DNA of 34,389 nucleotides from Lactobacillus acetotolerans DSM 20749 = JCM 3825 (lineage in GTDB: Bacteria; Bacillota; Bacilli; Lactobacillales; Lactobacillaceae). The stretch spans positions 1 to 34,389 of the forward strand of contig NZ_AYZC01000014.1 in assembly GCF_001436775.1 (NCBI RefSeq). Direction: 5' to 3'. A model generated the notes under the pieces. The model saw only the letters and a list, made by a program, of their open reading frames with translations. It did no database searches and was not told the origin of the DNA. A program made the position numbers and the translations under genes. Below, piece after piece: positions 22,943 through 32,356 of this stretch (the stretch's first letter is position 1; every line of letters begins with the position of its first letter).

Positions 22943-25915
22943 ATGAAAAAAAATAAAAAAACATTAAAGGTTGTACAGATTATTTGTTTGCTTGCTGCAG
23001 CCCTCTTCATGCTGATACAGATGTATAGCCTAAAGGCAGCGGCCAATAGGACGCATTACTCATTCTTACGCTTTCTGCCTGGGATGGCACGCAATGCGAC
23101 TATGATGTTAGTGCCGATGGTTTTTGGTGCTGTATTTAGTAAGAAGAAGGTACATCCAAGCGAGAGCTTTAAGTATTGGATTATGGCGATTATCACCTTA
23201 ATCGTTTACTACTTGGCTTTCTTCTTTAAAGACCCAACTCATTTTCTTATGTGGCGATTATGGGGAGTGTTCTTCCCAATCATTGCAAGTACCTCGGTTC
23301 TTTTATCCGGCTTAATTTTTAGTATGCTGGTTCAACCATATTTGTATGATTTGCAACATAAACTATCTGAAAAGCAGAATTTGCTGGTACTTAGTTTCTT
23401 GACATTAATGGGCTTTGCCCTTAGTGCAGGAACTATGCAGTTCTACTATTCTTTTTATGGCTTATACCTTATTTTATTCTTTGCTTGGGGAATGTTTCTT
23501 TCCCACATTCACATTACTAGAAAAGCCTTTTGGCTTTCTGTTTTAGCAGGAATAATTTCTTTCTTCGTTGTATTAATCGGTGTCCCCGGTTTCAATGCTG
23601 TCTACTGGTCACAAGTACTTGGGCATAAAGGTGCTGGTGAGTGGAATAGTCAATTCTTAAATAACCCAACATCACCGTTTATGTTTCTAATGGTACTTGC
23701 AGCTTTTCTCATTTTTAGAAAAGTGATTGTTACCTTTAGTGCACGGCAAATGCGTTATATTATCCCGGTAGTTGTATTCATGGACGCTCCAATTTCATCA
23801 ATGTTCATGAATGGTTTTAGGATTACCAATTCATCTGCTGTTAATAAGATCATCATGATATTTGTCATGTTACTCGTATCTTGTTTAGTTGGTTGGCTGT
23901 ATGATCGCTACCTGTTTAAATTTAAACCATTTGCACGTGCCGTTGATTATCTAAATCAGCATGATAGTTTGCCAGAACTGCTTCAAACAGTTTGGAGTAA
24001 ATTCTCAAGATGGGTTATTAATAATCGGGTCAATATTCTTACTTGGGCCTGGTTCTATGTTTTAAGTTTTGCTTCATTCTTGATTGAATCAGACAAGATG
24101 CGAATCCAAATAAATACTGCGACTGATATTAATGCCGCTGTTTATTTACTTGGAACTAAATTCTTCGCTATTGTTTTGACAACAATTTTCCTTGATGCCT
24201 TATTTACAATTCTTTACTTTATTACTACTCGCTACTGGACTTCTAATATTTTAGTCAGCGTCATTACAATTGGTTGGGCTATTGCCAACAAGATCAAGTT
24301 AAATCTTCGTGGTGAACCAATTTACCCAACTGAAATTAATGAAGTAGTTAACTGGAAGACATTGGTTCCAATGATTGGCAAGACTATGCTGATCGTTATT
24401 GCAGTTGCATTAATCGTTGTAATTGCACTTGATATCTTTCTTGAAGTTAAGTTTCCAATTAAGAAGAAGGGATCATGGAAGAAACGTGGTATCTGGGCAC
24501 TTCTCAGTTTGCTTTTATTCTTAACCCCAATGCGGTTTAACCATGATGGTGGTATGATTTATCACATTAATCATGATTTTGATAATAAGCAATCCTTTAG
24601 GAACCCTGAACGGGATATTCAAGTTAATGGTCCAGTTCTGAACTTTTTGAACTACATTGACTTGCAAGTTATGAATAAACCTGCAAATTATTCTCCTTCA
24701 GCCATTAATCATTTGGATGAGAAGTATAAGAAGGTCGCTGCTGATATCAATAAGGGTAGAAAGAACAACGTTAAGAAACAAACGGTCATCTTTAACTTGA
24801 GTGAAAGTTTTGTTGATCCGTATACCTTCCCAACGGTAAAGATTGATAAATCTGCTCCAAATCCAGTTAAATTTATTCAATCAATGAAGGGCCGCTCTAC
24901 TTACGGTAATATGCTTAGTGCAGGTTACGGTGGTGGTACTGCCAACATGGAATGGGAGACTTTGACAGGACTTAACATGGGAATGTTTAAGTCAACGTTG
25001 ACGCCATATGTTCAAGTTGTACCTAACTATTCATTCTACCCAACTATTGGAATGAACTTTGGTTATAGTTCAGCTGTTCACCCATTCATTGGTACTTATT
25101 ACTCAAGAATTGAAGATTATCATAGATTTAAGTTTAATAAATTTGCTTACTTGGGTTCCAAGTACAAGATTATTGACCAAAAGAAGTTAGGTAAGAGTAC
25201 TTATAATTCTGATTACACAACTTACGATAATGGTATCAAGCAGATCAATGAACGTAAGGGTGGTCAATTTATCAATTTGATTTCAATTCAGAACCACATG
25301 CCTTATAACAACTGGTATCCAAGAAATGAATACATGGGCAGAGTTTCTGGAGACCTCTTCAACACAGCTGCTGTTCGTTCACAGATGGCTACCTATATCA
25401 AAGGTACACAATATACTGATAAGGCTGTAAAAAAGTTTATTGGCCAAATTGATAAGATCCATAAGCCAATTACTTTGGTCTTCTATGGTGACCACTATCC
25501 AAGTGTTCTGTCACAAAGTTTTACCGCTCAATATCCGGTTCAAATGCACTCTACTCGTTACTTCATTTACTCTAACAGGTATGCTCGTGAACACGGTGCT
25601 AAGACGAAGTTACCTACAAGAACTAATAATTATGTCAACACCAGTGACTTCATTGCCATGATGTTGCAACAAACTAATTCTAAGGTAACCCCTTACCAAG
25701 CTTTGCTTACTGAAATTCATAAAGAACTTCCTGCAATCACGATCAACTTTAATGGTGATAAGGGTTATGAATTGATTAATGAACACGGTCATCCAGTTGA
25801 ATATAAGACTTTAACTAAGAAGCAAAAGGCTCTTATTAATGACTACGAAATGATTCAATATGATATGACTGCTGGTAAGGCTTATGGCTTGAAGGCAAAA
25901 GGTTTTTACAAGTAA
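22943..25915 (+). CDS. Large LTA-synthase-family phosphotransferase (sulfatase fold)
   Basis: A 990-residue protein. About the first 540 residues are membrane-spanning, far more than the five helices of LtaS: one block up to about residue 330 and a second around 365-520. The C-terminal extracellular sulfatase-fold domain (about 610-960) has the metal motif VIFNLSESFVDP, the Thr-bearing GGGTANMEWETLTGL, QNHMPYNNWYP and VFYGDHYPS. LtaS enzymes use such a Thr to transfer glycerol phosphate from phosphatidylglycerol. It likely adds glycerol phosphate or a similar group to a wall or membrane glycopolymer. The N-terminal membrane block may be a fused transporter-like or glycolipid-handling module. 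It follows the LCP and plsY-like genes. Confidence 0.8.
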   Translation: MKKNKKTLKVVQIICLLAAALFMLIQMYSLKAAANRTHYSFLRFLPGMARNATMMLVPMVFGAVFSKKKVHPSESFKYWIMAIITLIVYYLAFFFKDPTHFLMWRLWGVFFPIIASTSVLLSGLIFSMLVQPYLYDLQHKLSEKQNLLVLSFLTLMGFALSAGTMQFYYSFYGLYLILFFAWGMFLSHIHITRKAFWLSVLAGIISFFVVLIGVPGFNAVYWSQVLGHKGAGEWNSQFLNNPTSPFMFLMVLAAFLIFRKVIVTFSARQMRYIIPVVVFMDAPISSMFMNGFRITNSSAVNKIIMIFVMLLVSCLVGWLYDRYLFKFKPFARAVDYLNQHDSLPELLQTVWSKFSRWVINNRVNILTWAWFYVLSFASFLIESDKMRIQINTATDINAAVYLLGTKFFAIVLTTIFLDALFTILYFITTRYWTSNILVSVITIGWAIANKIKLNLRGEPIYPTEINEVVNWKTLVPMIGKTMLIVIAVALIVVIALDIFLEVKFPIKKKGSWKKRGIWALLSLLLFLTPMRFNHDGGMIYHINHDFDNKQSFRNPERDIQVNGPVLNFLNYIDLQVMNKPANYSPSAINHLDEKYKKVAADINKGRKNNVKKQTVIFNLSESFVDPYTFPTVKIDKSAPNPVKFIQSMKGRSTYGNMLSAGYGGGTANMEWETLTGLNMGMFKSTLTPYVQVVPNYSFYPTIGMNFGYSSAVHPFIGTYYSRIEDYHRFKFNKFAYLGSKYKIIDQKKLGKSTYNSDYTTYDNGIKQINERKGGQFINLISIQNHMPYNNWYPRNEYMGRVSGDLFNTAAVRSQMATYIKGTQYTDKAVKKFIGQIDKIHKPITLVFYGDHYPSVLSQSFTAQYPVQMHSTRYFIYSNRYAREHGAKTKLPTRTNNYVNTSDFIAMMLQQTNSKVTPYQALLTEIHKELPAITINFNGDKGYELINEHGHPVEYKTLTKKQKALINDYEMIQYDMTAGKAYGLKAKGFYK

Positions 25916-25923
25916 TTCTTTGG

Positions 25924-25952
25924 TTGACTGGTTAAAGAAAAATTAGTAAGAT
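25924..25952 (+). promoter_or_regulatory. Promoter of the tyrS T-box transcript
   Basis: TTGACT, 17-nt spacer, TAAGAT; transcription would start near 25959. Confidence 0.65.
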
Positions 25953-25958
25953 CAATTA

Positions 25959-26166
25959 TAACAAGATTAGGTAGCGTTTCGATTCAGCGTTCAGAGAACT
26001 AGCGGTTAGTGTAAGCTAGGCAGATCGAAATTGTGAATTACTATGGGGTAGTTCCCGTAAAGACTGAAATAAGGCACTTTAATAAGTGCAAACGTGGGTG
26101 GTACCACGGCTAATAAAAATATTTAGTCGTCCCTGGATTCTTTGAAATCTAGGGGCGTTTTTTGTT
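25959..26166 (+). ncRNA. T-box leader (tyrosine) of tyrS
   Basis: The T-box sequence AACGTGGGTGGTACCACGG lies at about 26091-26109, after a long stem I region. A tyrosine codon TAC in the GAATTACTATGG segment (26039-26041) is the likely specifier. The 3' part contains a terminator hairpin (CGTCCCTGGATT with AATCTAGGGGCG, then TTTTTT, 26127-26163), which alternates with the antiterminator formed by the T-box. Uncharged tRNA-Tyr would stabilise antitermination and switch tyrS on. Confidence 0.92.
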
Positions 26167-26178
26167 GGAGGAAAAACG

Positions 26179-27441
26179 ATGGCAAAATTTGATATTTTAG
26201 AAGATTTGAAGTGGCGTGGAGCCATAAATCAGCAAACAGATGAAAAAGGCTTACGTAAGTATTTACAAACCCATGATAATTTGGCTTTGTATTGTGGAAC
26301 TGATCCAACAGGGGATTCGTTACACGTTGGTCACCTTATTCCGTTTATGATTTTAAAGAGGTTTCAAATGGCAGGTTATCACCCAGTTATTTTGATTGGG
26401 GAAGCAACTGGTTCGATTGGGGACCCATCTGGTCGTAATTCTGAACGTGTTCTTCAAAGTGCTGCAACGATTGATAAAAATAAAAAAGCTATAACTAAAC
26501 AAATGAAGAATTTGTTTGGGACTAAAAACTTTGAAATCGTTAATAACATGGATTGGTTAGGCAAGATGAACCTGCTTGATTTCTTACGTGATTACGGTAA
26601 GTTATTCCAAGTAAATAACATGTTGGATAAAGATGTTGTTGCCAGCCGACTTAAGAATGGTATTTCTTTCACTGAATTTTCCTACCAAATCTTGCAAGCA
26701 GTTGACTTCTATCATTTAAATAAATATAACGGTGTTCAATTACAAATTGGTGGTGGTGACCAATGGGGAAATATCACTGCTGGGATTGATTTGATCCACA
26801 AGTTGGAGGGCCCTGATAGACTAGCTTTTGGTTTGACCATTCCTTTGATGGTTAAGGCCGATGGCACTAAATTTGGCAAGTCTGCTGGTAATGCTATTTG
26901 GCTTGATCCGAAAAAGACTAGTCCTTACGAATTTTATCAATTTTGGATTAACCAAGATGACCGCGATGTTGTTAAGTATTTGAAGTACTTTACTTTCTTA
27001 AGCCATGAAGAAATCGATGATTTGGCTGAAAAGACCAAGAAGGAACCTTGGAAGCGTGAAGCTCAAAAAAAGCTGGCTGAAGAGGTTACCAAGTTTGTTC
27101 ATGGTGAAAGTGGCTTGAAAGAAGCACAAATGATTACCGATGCCCTGTTTTCTGGTAATATTAAGAACCTATCGGTTAAACAAATTGAGCAAGGTTTGAA
27201 GAGTGCCCCAGCTGCAGAAGCTGCCGACTCTAAACAAAATATTGTTGATTTCTTGGTTGGTACAAAGATTGAACCTTCTAAGCGGCAAGCACGTGAAGAT
27301 GTAAAGAACGGTGCCATTTATGTTAATGGTGATCGTGAGAAGTCAATTGATTATGATGTTGATCCGTCTAGTGCTTTTGATGGTAAATACGTTATTATCC
27401 GTAAAGGTAAGAGAAAGTACACTTTAGTAAAAATTAAGTAA
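26179..27441 (+). CDS. tyrS: Tyrosyl-tRNA synthetase
   Basis: A 420-residue class I synthetase charging tRNA-Tyr. HIGH motif variant is HVGH (in DSLHVGHLIP), the KMSKS-loop is KFGKS (in DGTKFGKSAGNAIWLD), and YCGTDPTGDSLHVGH and GGDQWGNITAG are tyrosine-binding segments. The last about 70 residues form the S4-like tRNA-binding domain (SKRQAREDVKNGAIYVNG). RBS is GGAGG. Expression is controlled by the T-box leader directly upstream. A terminator follows. Confidence 0.95.
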   Translation: MAKFDILEDLKWRGAINQQTDEKGLRKYLQTHDNLALYCGTDPTGDSLHVGHLIPFMILKRFQMAGYHPVILIGEATGSIGDPSGRNSERVLQSAATIDKNKKAITKQMKNLFGTKNFEIVNNMDWLGKMNLLDFLRDYGKLFQVNNMLDKDVVASRLKNGISFTEFSYQILQAVDFYHLNKYNGVQLQIGGGDQWGNITAGIDLIHKLEGPDRLAFGLTIPLMVKADGTKFGKSAGNAIWLDPKKTSPYEFYQFWINQDDRDVVKYLKYFTFLSHEEIDDLAEKTKKEPWKREAQKKLAEEVTKFVHGESGLKEAQMITDALFSGNIKNLSVKQIEQGLKSAPAAEAADSKQNIVDFLVGTKIEPSKRQAREDVKNGAIYVNGDREKSIDYDVDPSSAFDGKYVIIRKGKRKYTLVKIK

Positions 27442-27460
27442 TTAAATTTTAAGAATGAAG

Positions 27461-27495
27461 AAATCCACTAGGAAGTAAATTCTTAGTGGATTTTT
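27461..27495 (+). terminator. tyrS terminator
   Basis: AAATCCACTA and TAGTGGATTT pair around a 13-nt loop with a T-tract at the end. Confidence 0.8.
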
Positions 27496-27509
27496 GATAC
27501 AATAAGATT

Positions 27510-27582
27510 GCCACTTTAGCTCAGGAGGTAGAGCACCGCCGTGGTAAGGAGGAGGCCCCCAGTTCAAATCTGGGAAGTGGCT
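27510..27582 (+). tRNA. tRNA-Thr (anticodon GGT) with a mismatched anticodon stem
   Basis: A 73-nt cloverleaf: acceptor GCCACTT/AAGTGGC with discriminator T, D arm GCTC/GAGC, T arm CCCAG/CTGGG with TTCAAAT loop, and anticodon loop GTGGTAA (anticodon 27543-27545 GGT). The anticodon stem is CCGCC/GGAGG, leaving G27538 opposite A27550, and base 32 is G instead of a pyrimidine. The usual tRNA-Thr(GGU) has CCGCC-TTGGTAA-GGCGG there. CCA is not encoded. A -10-like TACAAT at 27498-27503 suggests its own promoter; no terminator separates it from the next gene. Confidence 0.85.
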
Positions 27583-27592
27583 TGGTGATAAT

Positions 27593-28174
27593 ATGTTTAG
27601 CAATAAACAAATCAGGAATATTTACAATCAATTATATAAAAAACTTGGCCCGCAACATTGGTGGCCTGCAGATAGTGACGTTGAGATGTTACTGGGCATG
27701 GTATTGGTGCAAAATACTAACTGGAATAATGCTGCGAAGGCATTAAAAAATATTTCAACTGCTACCAACTTTCAGTTAGATAAGATATTGAATCTCTCGG
27801 ATAAAGAATTGGAAAAACTAGTTATGCCGAGCGGTTATTATCACAATAAAGCCAAAACGGTGCGTAATGTGCTTGGCATGTACCAAACTTCTTTTTCTGA
27901 ATTAAAGAAGCTGGATACAGACACACTAAGGGAAAAATTACTTGCAATTAAGGGTGTGGGTGAAGAAACTGCTGACGTAATGCTGCTTTACTTATTTAAC
28001 CGACCAGTTTTTGTTGCTGATAATTATACCCGCAAATTTTTCTCTAAATATTTTAAGCAAAAATTTACCTATGCTTCCTTGCGAAAAAATATAATGAAAA
28101 ACTTTGCTTTTACGGTTAAGGACGCACAGGAATTTCATGCTTTGCTTGATGTTTATGGCAAGCAGAATAAATAA
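27593..28174 (+). CDS. HhH-GPD family DNA glycosylase (MagIII/EndoIII-like, no Fe-S)
   Basis: A 193-residue base-excision-repair protein. The helix-hairpin-helix is LLAIKGVGEETADVMLLY (116-133), and the catalytic Asp is D143 in FVADNYTRK. Endonuclease III has a Lys in the hairpin (GVGRKTA) that forms the Schiff base for AP lyase; here it is Glu (GVGEETA), as in monofunctional glycosylases such as MagIII. The C-terminal four-Cys Fe-S motif is absent. It likely removes alkylated or damaged bases. It starts 10 nt after the tRNA and may be co-transcribed with it. Confidence 0.75.
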   Translation: MFSNKQIRNIYNQLYKKLGPQHWWPADSDVEMLLGMVLVQNTNWNNAAKALKNISTATNFQLDKILNLSDKELEKLVMPSGYYHNKAKTVRNVLGMYQTSFSELKKLDTDTLREKLLAIKGVGEETADVMLLYLFNRPVFVADNYTRKFFSKYFKQKFTYASLRKNIMKNFAFTVKDAQEFHALLDVYGKQNK

Positions 28175-28259
28175 TAGAAGCATTTTGTGAGCTAGGAATG
28201 CACTTTCTCGTGGTATTCTTAATGCACTAATAGAATAAAAAAATGAGAAAGGGTAGATT

Positions 28260-28913
28260 ATGGATCTTACAAGAATTGTTGATTTTGTTCAAAAGCAATT
28301 AGAGGGTGAAAAGACCGGGCATGATTTTTATCATGGTCAGCGTGTGGCTCATTTAGCTAGCAAGATGTATTTAAAAGATCATCCAGATGCACATGAAAAT
28401 AGCCGTGTGGTGGCCATTATTAAAACAGGTGGATACTTACACGACACAATTGATGAAAAGGTCTGTGCAGATCCAGCAGCTGTTGTCGCCAAGATTAAAA
28501 AACTATTACCTGAGGTTGGTTTTGAAGAATTGGAAGTAAAAGATATTTTATTTACAATTCAACACATGTCTTTTTCGCAAAATATTGAACATCATTATGA
28601 ATTGCCCCTGACCGGACAATATGTTCAGGACGCTGACAGAATTGAGAGCTTAGGTGCCATTGGAATTGCCCGTGCTTTTACTTATGGCGGTAAACATGGT
28701 AATGAAATTTATGATCCGAAGATAAAAGCACAAAAATTAGTAAATCATGATCAATATCGGAAGCATACAGAAACAACGATTAACCATTTTCATGAAAAGC
28801 TTTTTACTTTAGAAAAATTAATGAACACGGAAAGCGGCAAAGTTGAGGCTCACAGAAGGACAGATTATATGCGCTACTTTGTTGATGAATTTATGGATGA
28901 GTGGAATGTTTAA
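28260..28913 (+). CDS. HD-domain phosphohydrolase (YpgQ/YedJ-like)
   Basis: A 217-residue metal-dependent hydrolase. HDFYHGQRVAHLA (first His), GGYLHDTIDEK (HD dyad) and VQDADRIESLGAIGIARAFTYGGKHG (distal Asp and the DADRIE... block) define the YpgQ/YedJ subgroup of HD proteins, some of which hydrolyse nucleoside triphosphates. RBS is GAAAGGG. No partner gene indicates the substrate. It seems to be transcribed alone. Confidence 0.75.
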   Translation: MDLTRIVDFVQKQLEGEKTGHDFYHGQRVAHLASKMYLKDHPDAHENSRVVAIIKTGGYLHDTIDEKVCADPAAVVAKIKKLLPEVGFEELEVKDILFTIQHMSFSQNIEHHYELPLTGQYVQDADRIESLGAIGIARAFTYGGKHGNEIYDPKIKAQKLVNHDQYRKHTETTINHFHEKLFTLEKLMNTESGKVEAHRRTDYMRYFVDEFMDEWNV

Positions 28914-28923
28914 AAATTTTCGC

Positions 28924-28952
28924 TTGACCAAGTTTTCAATGGCTAGTAAGGT
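28924..28952 (+). promoter_or_regulatory. Probable guaB promoter
   Basis: TTGACC, 17-nt spacer, TAAGGT. The -10 is a weak match; the leader would be about 40 nt. Confidence 0.4.
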
Positions 28953-28960
28953 TAGATTAA

Positions 28961-30142
<1,182 letters not shown>

Positions 30143-30177
30143 ATTTGGATAATTTTTAATACTTGTAAGTATTAAAC

Positions 30178-30214
30178 AAAAAGAAGGAAGATCATTTTGA
30201 TCTTCCTTCTTTTT
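30178..30214. terminator. Bidirectional terminator between guaB and pepE
   Basis: AAAAAGAAGGAAGATC and its exact complement flank a 5-nt loop; the A- and T-rich ends can terminate both converging transcripts. Confidence 0.9.
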
Positions 30215-30233
30215 GCGTAGTTTAATAACTTAA

Positions 30234-31550
30234 TTAAGCCAATGAATCCCAAGCCGGTAGGTTAGTAACAGGACCTTCGGCGATCTTTTTTTGTTCATCG
30301 GTTAAGTACTTCTTATGGACAACAACTTCGTAAACATAGTCATTGAACCAGTCGTTGTTCATAACAAAGAAGCCCTTTGAGCCAATCTTATTGCCCCAAG
30401 AATTCTCTACTTTCCATTGACGAATATTACCTTTATCTTCATCAACACCTACAAAAGTCATGGCGTGTGAAACTTCGCCGCCCCCAGTTCTTAATCTGTC
30501 AGCTTTAGACATATCGAGGTTAACACCAAATAAATCATTTAGCTTATATAGATTAGTATCTAAATAACCGGTTTTGCGGTTCATTTGCCGTAAAACATCA
30601 TTACCAAACCAAACAGCTTCACCATCTTTTAGTTGGCTAACAGTTGCAGAAGATAAATATTCCATCGGAACGTTTAAAAGCTTAATCTTGTATGAACCTT
30701 CAACATTATCTTCAAATGGCAGACCATATAACTTATTGTATTCATGGTCAGGTGCATTTGTTAAGACAACGTAATCATCAAAGTCAACGTCACCTAAATA
30801 TTTGTGTAAGAATTCCAGTGGGGTTAAATCTTTATCGAGATGATATTTCTTGTCATCATCGCGGTATTCAAGGTCGAACTTCTTAGGTGGTTCACCAACG
30901 GCAATAGCTGTCATACGGTAAACCTCGTTTAAAAACTTTTCCCGGGTCTTTTCGATTTCGTCATCTTTGCCATCTTGTTTTAATTTTCGTAAAACAAGTG
31001 CATCTTTTTTCATTTTGTCGCCCAATGCAGTTGCAAAACCGGTAGTGTTATTTGCATTAAAGCTTTCCGGCATTGCATATGAAGGGATAACACCATATTT
31101 AGCAACTAAAGCAGCAGCCATTTGGAATTGACCACCATCACCACCTGCGTCATCTAAATATGCTTTAACAGTACGTGAATCAATTGGTTGATCAGCAGTA
31201 GCTAAGATATTGTCATAGAAAATATTAGCACGTTCAATTTTATCCCAGAAAAAATTATAAGATTGTGAGAAAGTGAATTTTTTTGCCTTATATTTTTTAC
31301 CAAAAATATGCCGTAAAATGTTTAAAGTTGCAAATTCCCAACAACGGCCAGAATGTTCTTGGTTAGTAACATTATCGGTCTTTAATTCCGTTGAAAATAC
31401 CCGGTTTAAATTACTTTCAACCCGGTCATTATAGGAAGCTTCAAGGACACCGTTATGTTGGGCGGCACGAGCAACGACTTTATTTTGTGGGTTAGAGTTA
31501 AAATTGGCAGAGAACTTTTCCAGTTCCTGCACAGTTAATTTATGAGCCAT
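30234..31550 (-). CDS. pepE: Thiol endopeptidase PepE (C1/bleomycin hydrolase family)
   Basis: A 438-residue cytoplasmic cysteine peptidase. The active-site Cys is in HSGRCWEFATLN, His in GEVSHAMTFVGV, Asn in KVENSWGNKIG. The length and local sequence (N-terminus MAHKLTVQELEKFSANFN, C-terminus LPAWDSLA) correspond, as I recall, to L. helveticus PepE rather than the aminopeptidase PepC (about 449 residues). It would contribute to casein-derived peptide breakdown. The C-terminal tail that lines the active site in the family is the WDSLA end. It is transcribed alone, with RBS AGGAG. PepC/PepG paralogues cannot be excluded by sequence alone. Confidence 0.85.
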   Translation of the reverse strand: MAHKLTVQELEKFSANFNSNPQNKVVARAAQHNGVLEASYNDRVESNLNRVFSTELKTDNVTNQEHSGRCWEFATLNILRHIFGKKYKAKKFTFSQSYNFFWDKIERANIFYDNILATADQPIDSRTVKAYLDDAGGDGGQFQMAAALVAKYGVIPSYAMPESFNANNTTGFATALGDKMKKDALVLRKLKQDGKDDEIEKTREKFLNEVYRMTAIAVGEPPKKFDLEYRDDDKKYHLDKDLTPLEFLHKYLGDVDFDDYVVLTNAPDHEYNKLYGLPFEDNVEGSYKIKLLNVPMEYLSSATVSQLKDGEAVWFGNDVLRQMNRKTGYLDTNLYKLNDLFGVNLDMSKADRLRTGGGEVSHAMTFVGVDEDKGNIRQWKVENSWGNKIGSKGFFVMNNDWFNDYVYEVVVHKKYLTDEQKKIAEGPVTNLPAWDSLA

Positions 31551-31605
31551 TTTTAAAATTCTCCTTTTTTAATCTTTTTTTAAATTACTTACTATTTTAT
31601 TCCAA

Positions 31606-31636
31606 AAGAAAAACGAGTTCAATTACTGAACTCGTC
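31606..31636 (-). terminator. hsp20 terminator
   Basis: On the minus strand ACGAGTTCA and TGAACTCGT form the stem, followed by TTTTTCTTTT. Confidence 0.75.
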
Positions 31637-31695
31637 TTAGAGAATTATTTGTATTGGCAACTTATCTTTGAACTTCTTGCGATTTGTATAATAAG

Positions 31696-32124
31696 TTAAT
31701 CAATTTGAATTGAATTGTCGCCATTACCTGCACTTTGTTTTGGTAAGGTGATAGTCAATACACCATTATCATACTTTGCATGGATGTTACTTGCAACCAC
31801 ATTTGGTAATCTAAAGCTCCGAGAAATGTGACCTTCCATTCTTTCTTTGTGGATAATGCTATTGTCTTTCTTGCTGTTATCCTTGAAGGATTTTCTTGAG
31901 CCTGATATGCTAAGAACACCATCATTGTAGTTTATATTGATCTTGCTCTTGTCCATCCCTGGCATATCAACTTTAACGGTGTATTCCTTGTCATTTTCTG
32001 CAACATCGGATTGCATCATCCTTGACATCTCCCTGTTATCGAAGAAATTTCTTGGAAAATCAAGCCAATCATTCATTGCATCAAAAATATCATTGTTATT
32101 ACGGTTCATCATATCGTTTGCCAT
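31696..32124 (-). CDS. hsp20: Hsp20-family small heat shock protein
   Basis: A 142-residue ATP-independent chaperone. After a short N-terminal arm (DIFDAMNDWLDFPRNFF) comes the alpha-crystallin domain (about 38-130): KEYTVKVDMPGMDKSKININYNDGVLSISG, FRLPNVVASNIHAKYDNGVLTITLPK with the GVL motif. It binds unfolding proteins. On the minus strand TATAAT (32211-32206) fits the -10, and the CIRCE element at 32238-32264 lies just upstream of it, so HrcA control is plausible. Confidence 0.92.
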   Translation of the reverse strand: MANDMMNRNNNDIFDAMNDWLDFPRNFFDNREMSRMMQSDVAENDKEYTVKVDMPGMDKSKININYNDGVLSISGSRKSFKDNSKKDNSIIHKERMEGHISRSFRLPNVVASNIHAKYDNGVLTITLPKQSAGNGDNSIQID

Positions 32125-32237
32125 AATTTAAAGCTTCCCTTCAAAATTTTATTTTATTTAATTTATAAGGAATATTGTTTGTATCTCTTATTCCTTACAC
32201 TTATTATTATAGTACCTTTATAAGGAAAATAAACCAT

Positions 32238-32264
32238 TTAGCACTCAAAAGTGTATAGTGCTAA
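32238..32264. promoter_or_regulatory. CIRCE element (HrcA operator)
   Basis: TTAGCACTC, 9-nt spacer, TAGTGCTAA. The consensus is TTAGCACTC-N9-GAGTGCTAA, so there is a single mismatch (T for G). It stands between divergent hsp20 and greA. It is about 27 nt upstream of the hsp20 -10 and abuts the -35 region of the greA extended -10 promoter. Confidence 0.88.
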
Positions 32265-32281
32265 AAAATGCAGTTAATTAC

Positions 32282-32290
32282 TGCTATAAT
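32282..32290 (+). promoter_or_regulatory. Extended -10 promoter of greA
   Basis: TGCTATAAT is a perfect extended -10, with a GCAGT/ACTGC inverted repeat just upstream (32271-32285). The poor -35 (TAAAAA at 32262-32267) overlaps the CIRCE end. Leader is about 60 nt. Confidence 0.65.
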
Positions 32291-32356
32291 AGCATTTATA
32301 GCTTGTGGATAACTGCAGCGTATAGTTTATTTAGAAGTGAAAGGTGTAAATTTAAG

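Noticed and set aside
32258-32356. GreA extended to the upstream start at 32258
   Set aside because: This extension runs over the CIRCE end and the extended -10 promoter; residues before 32357 have no GreA match.
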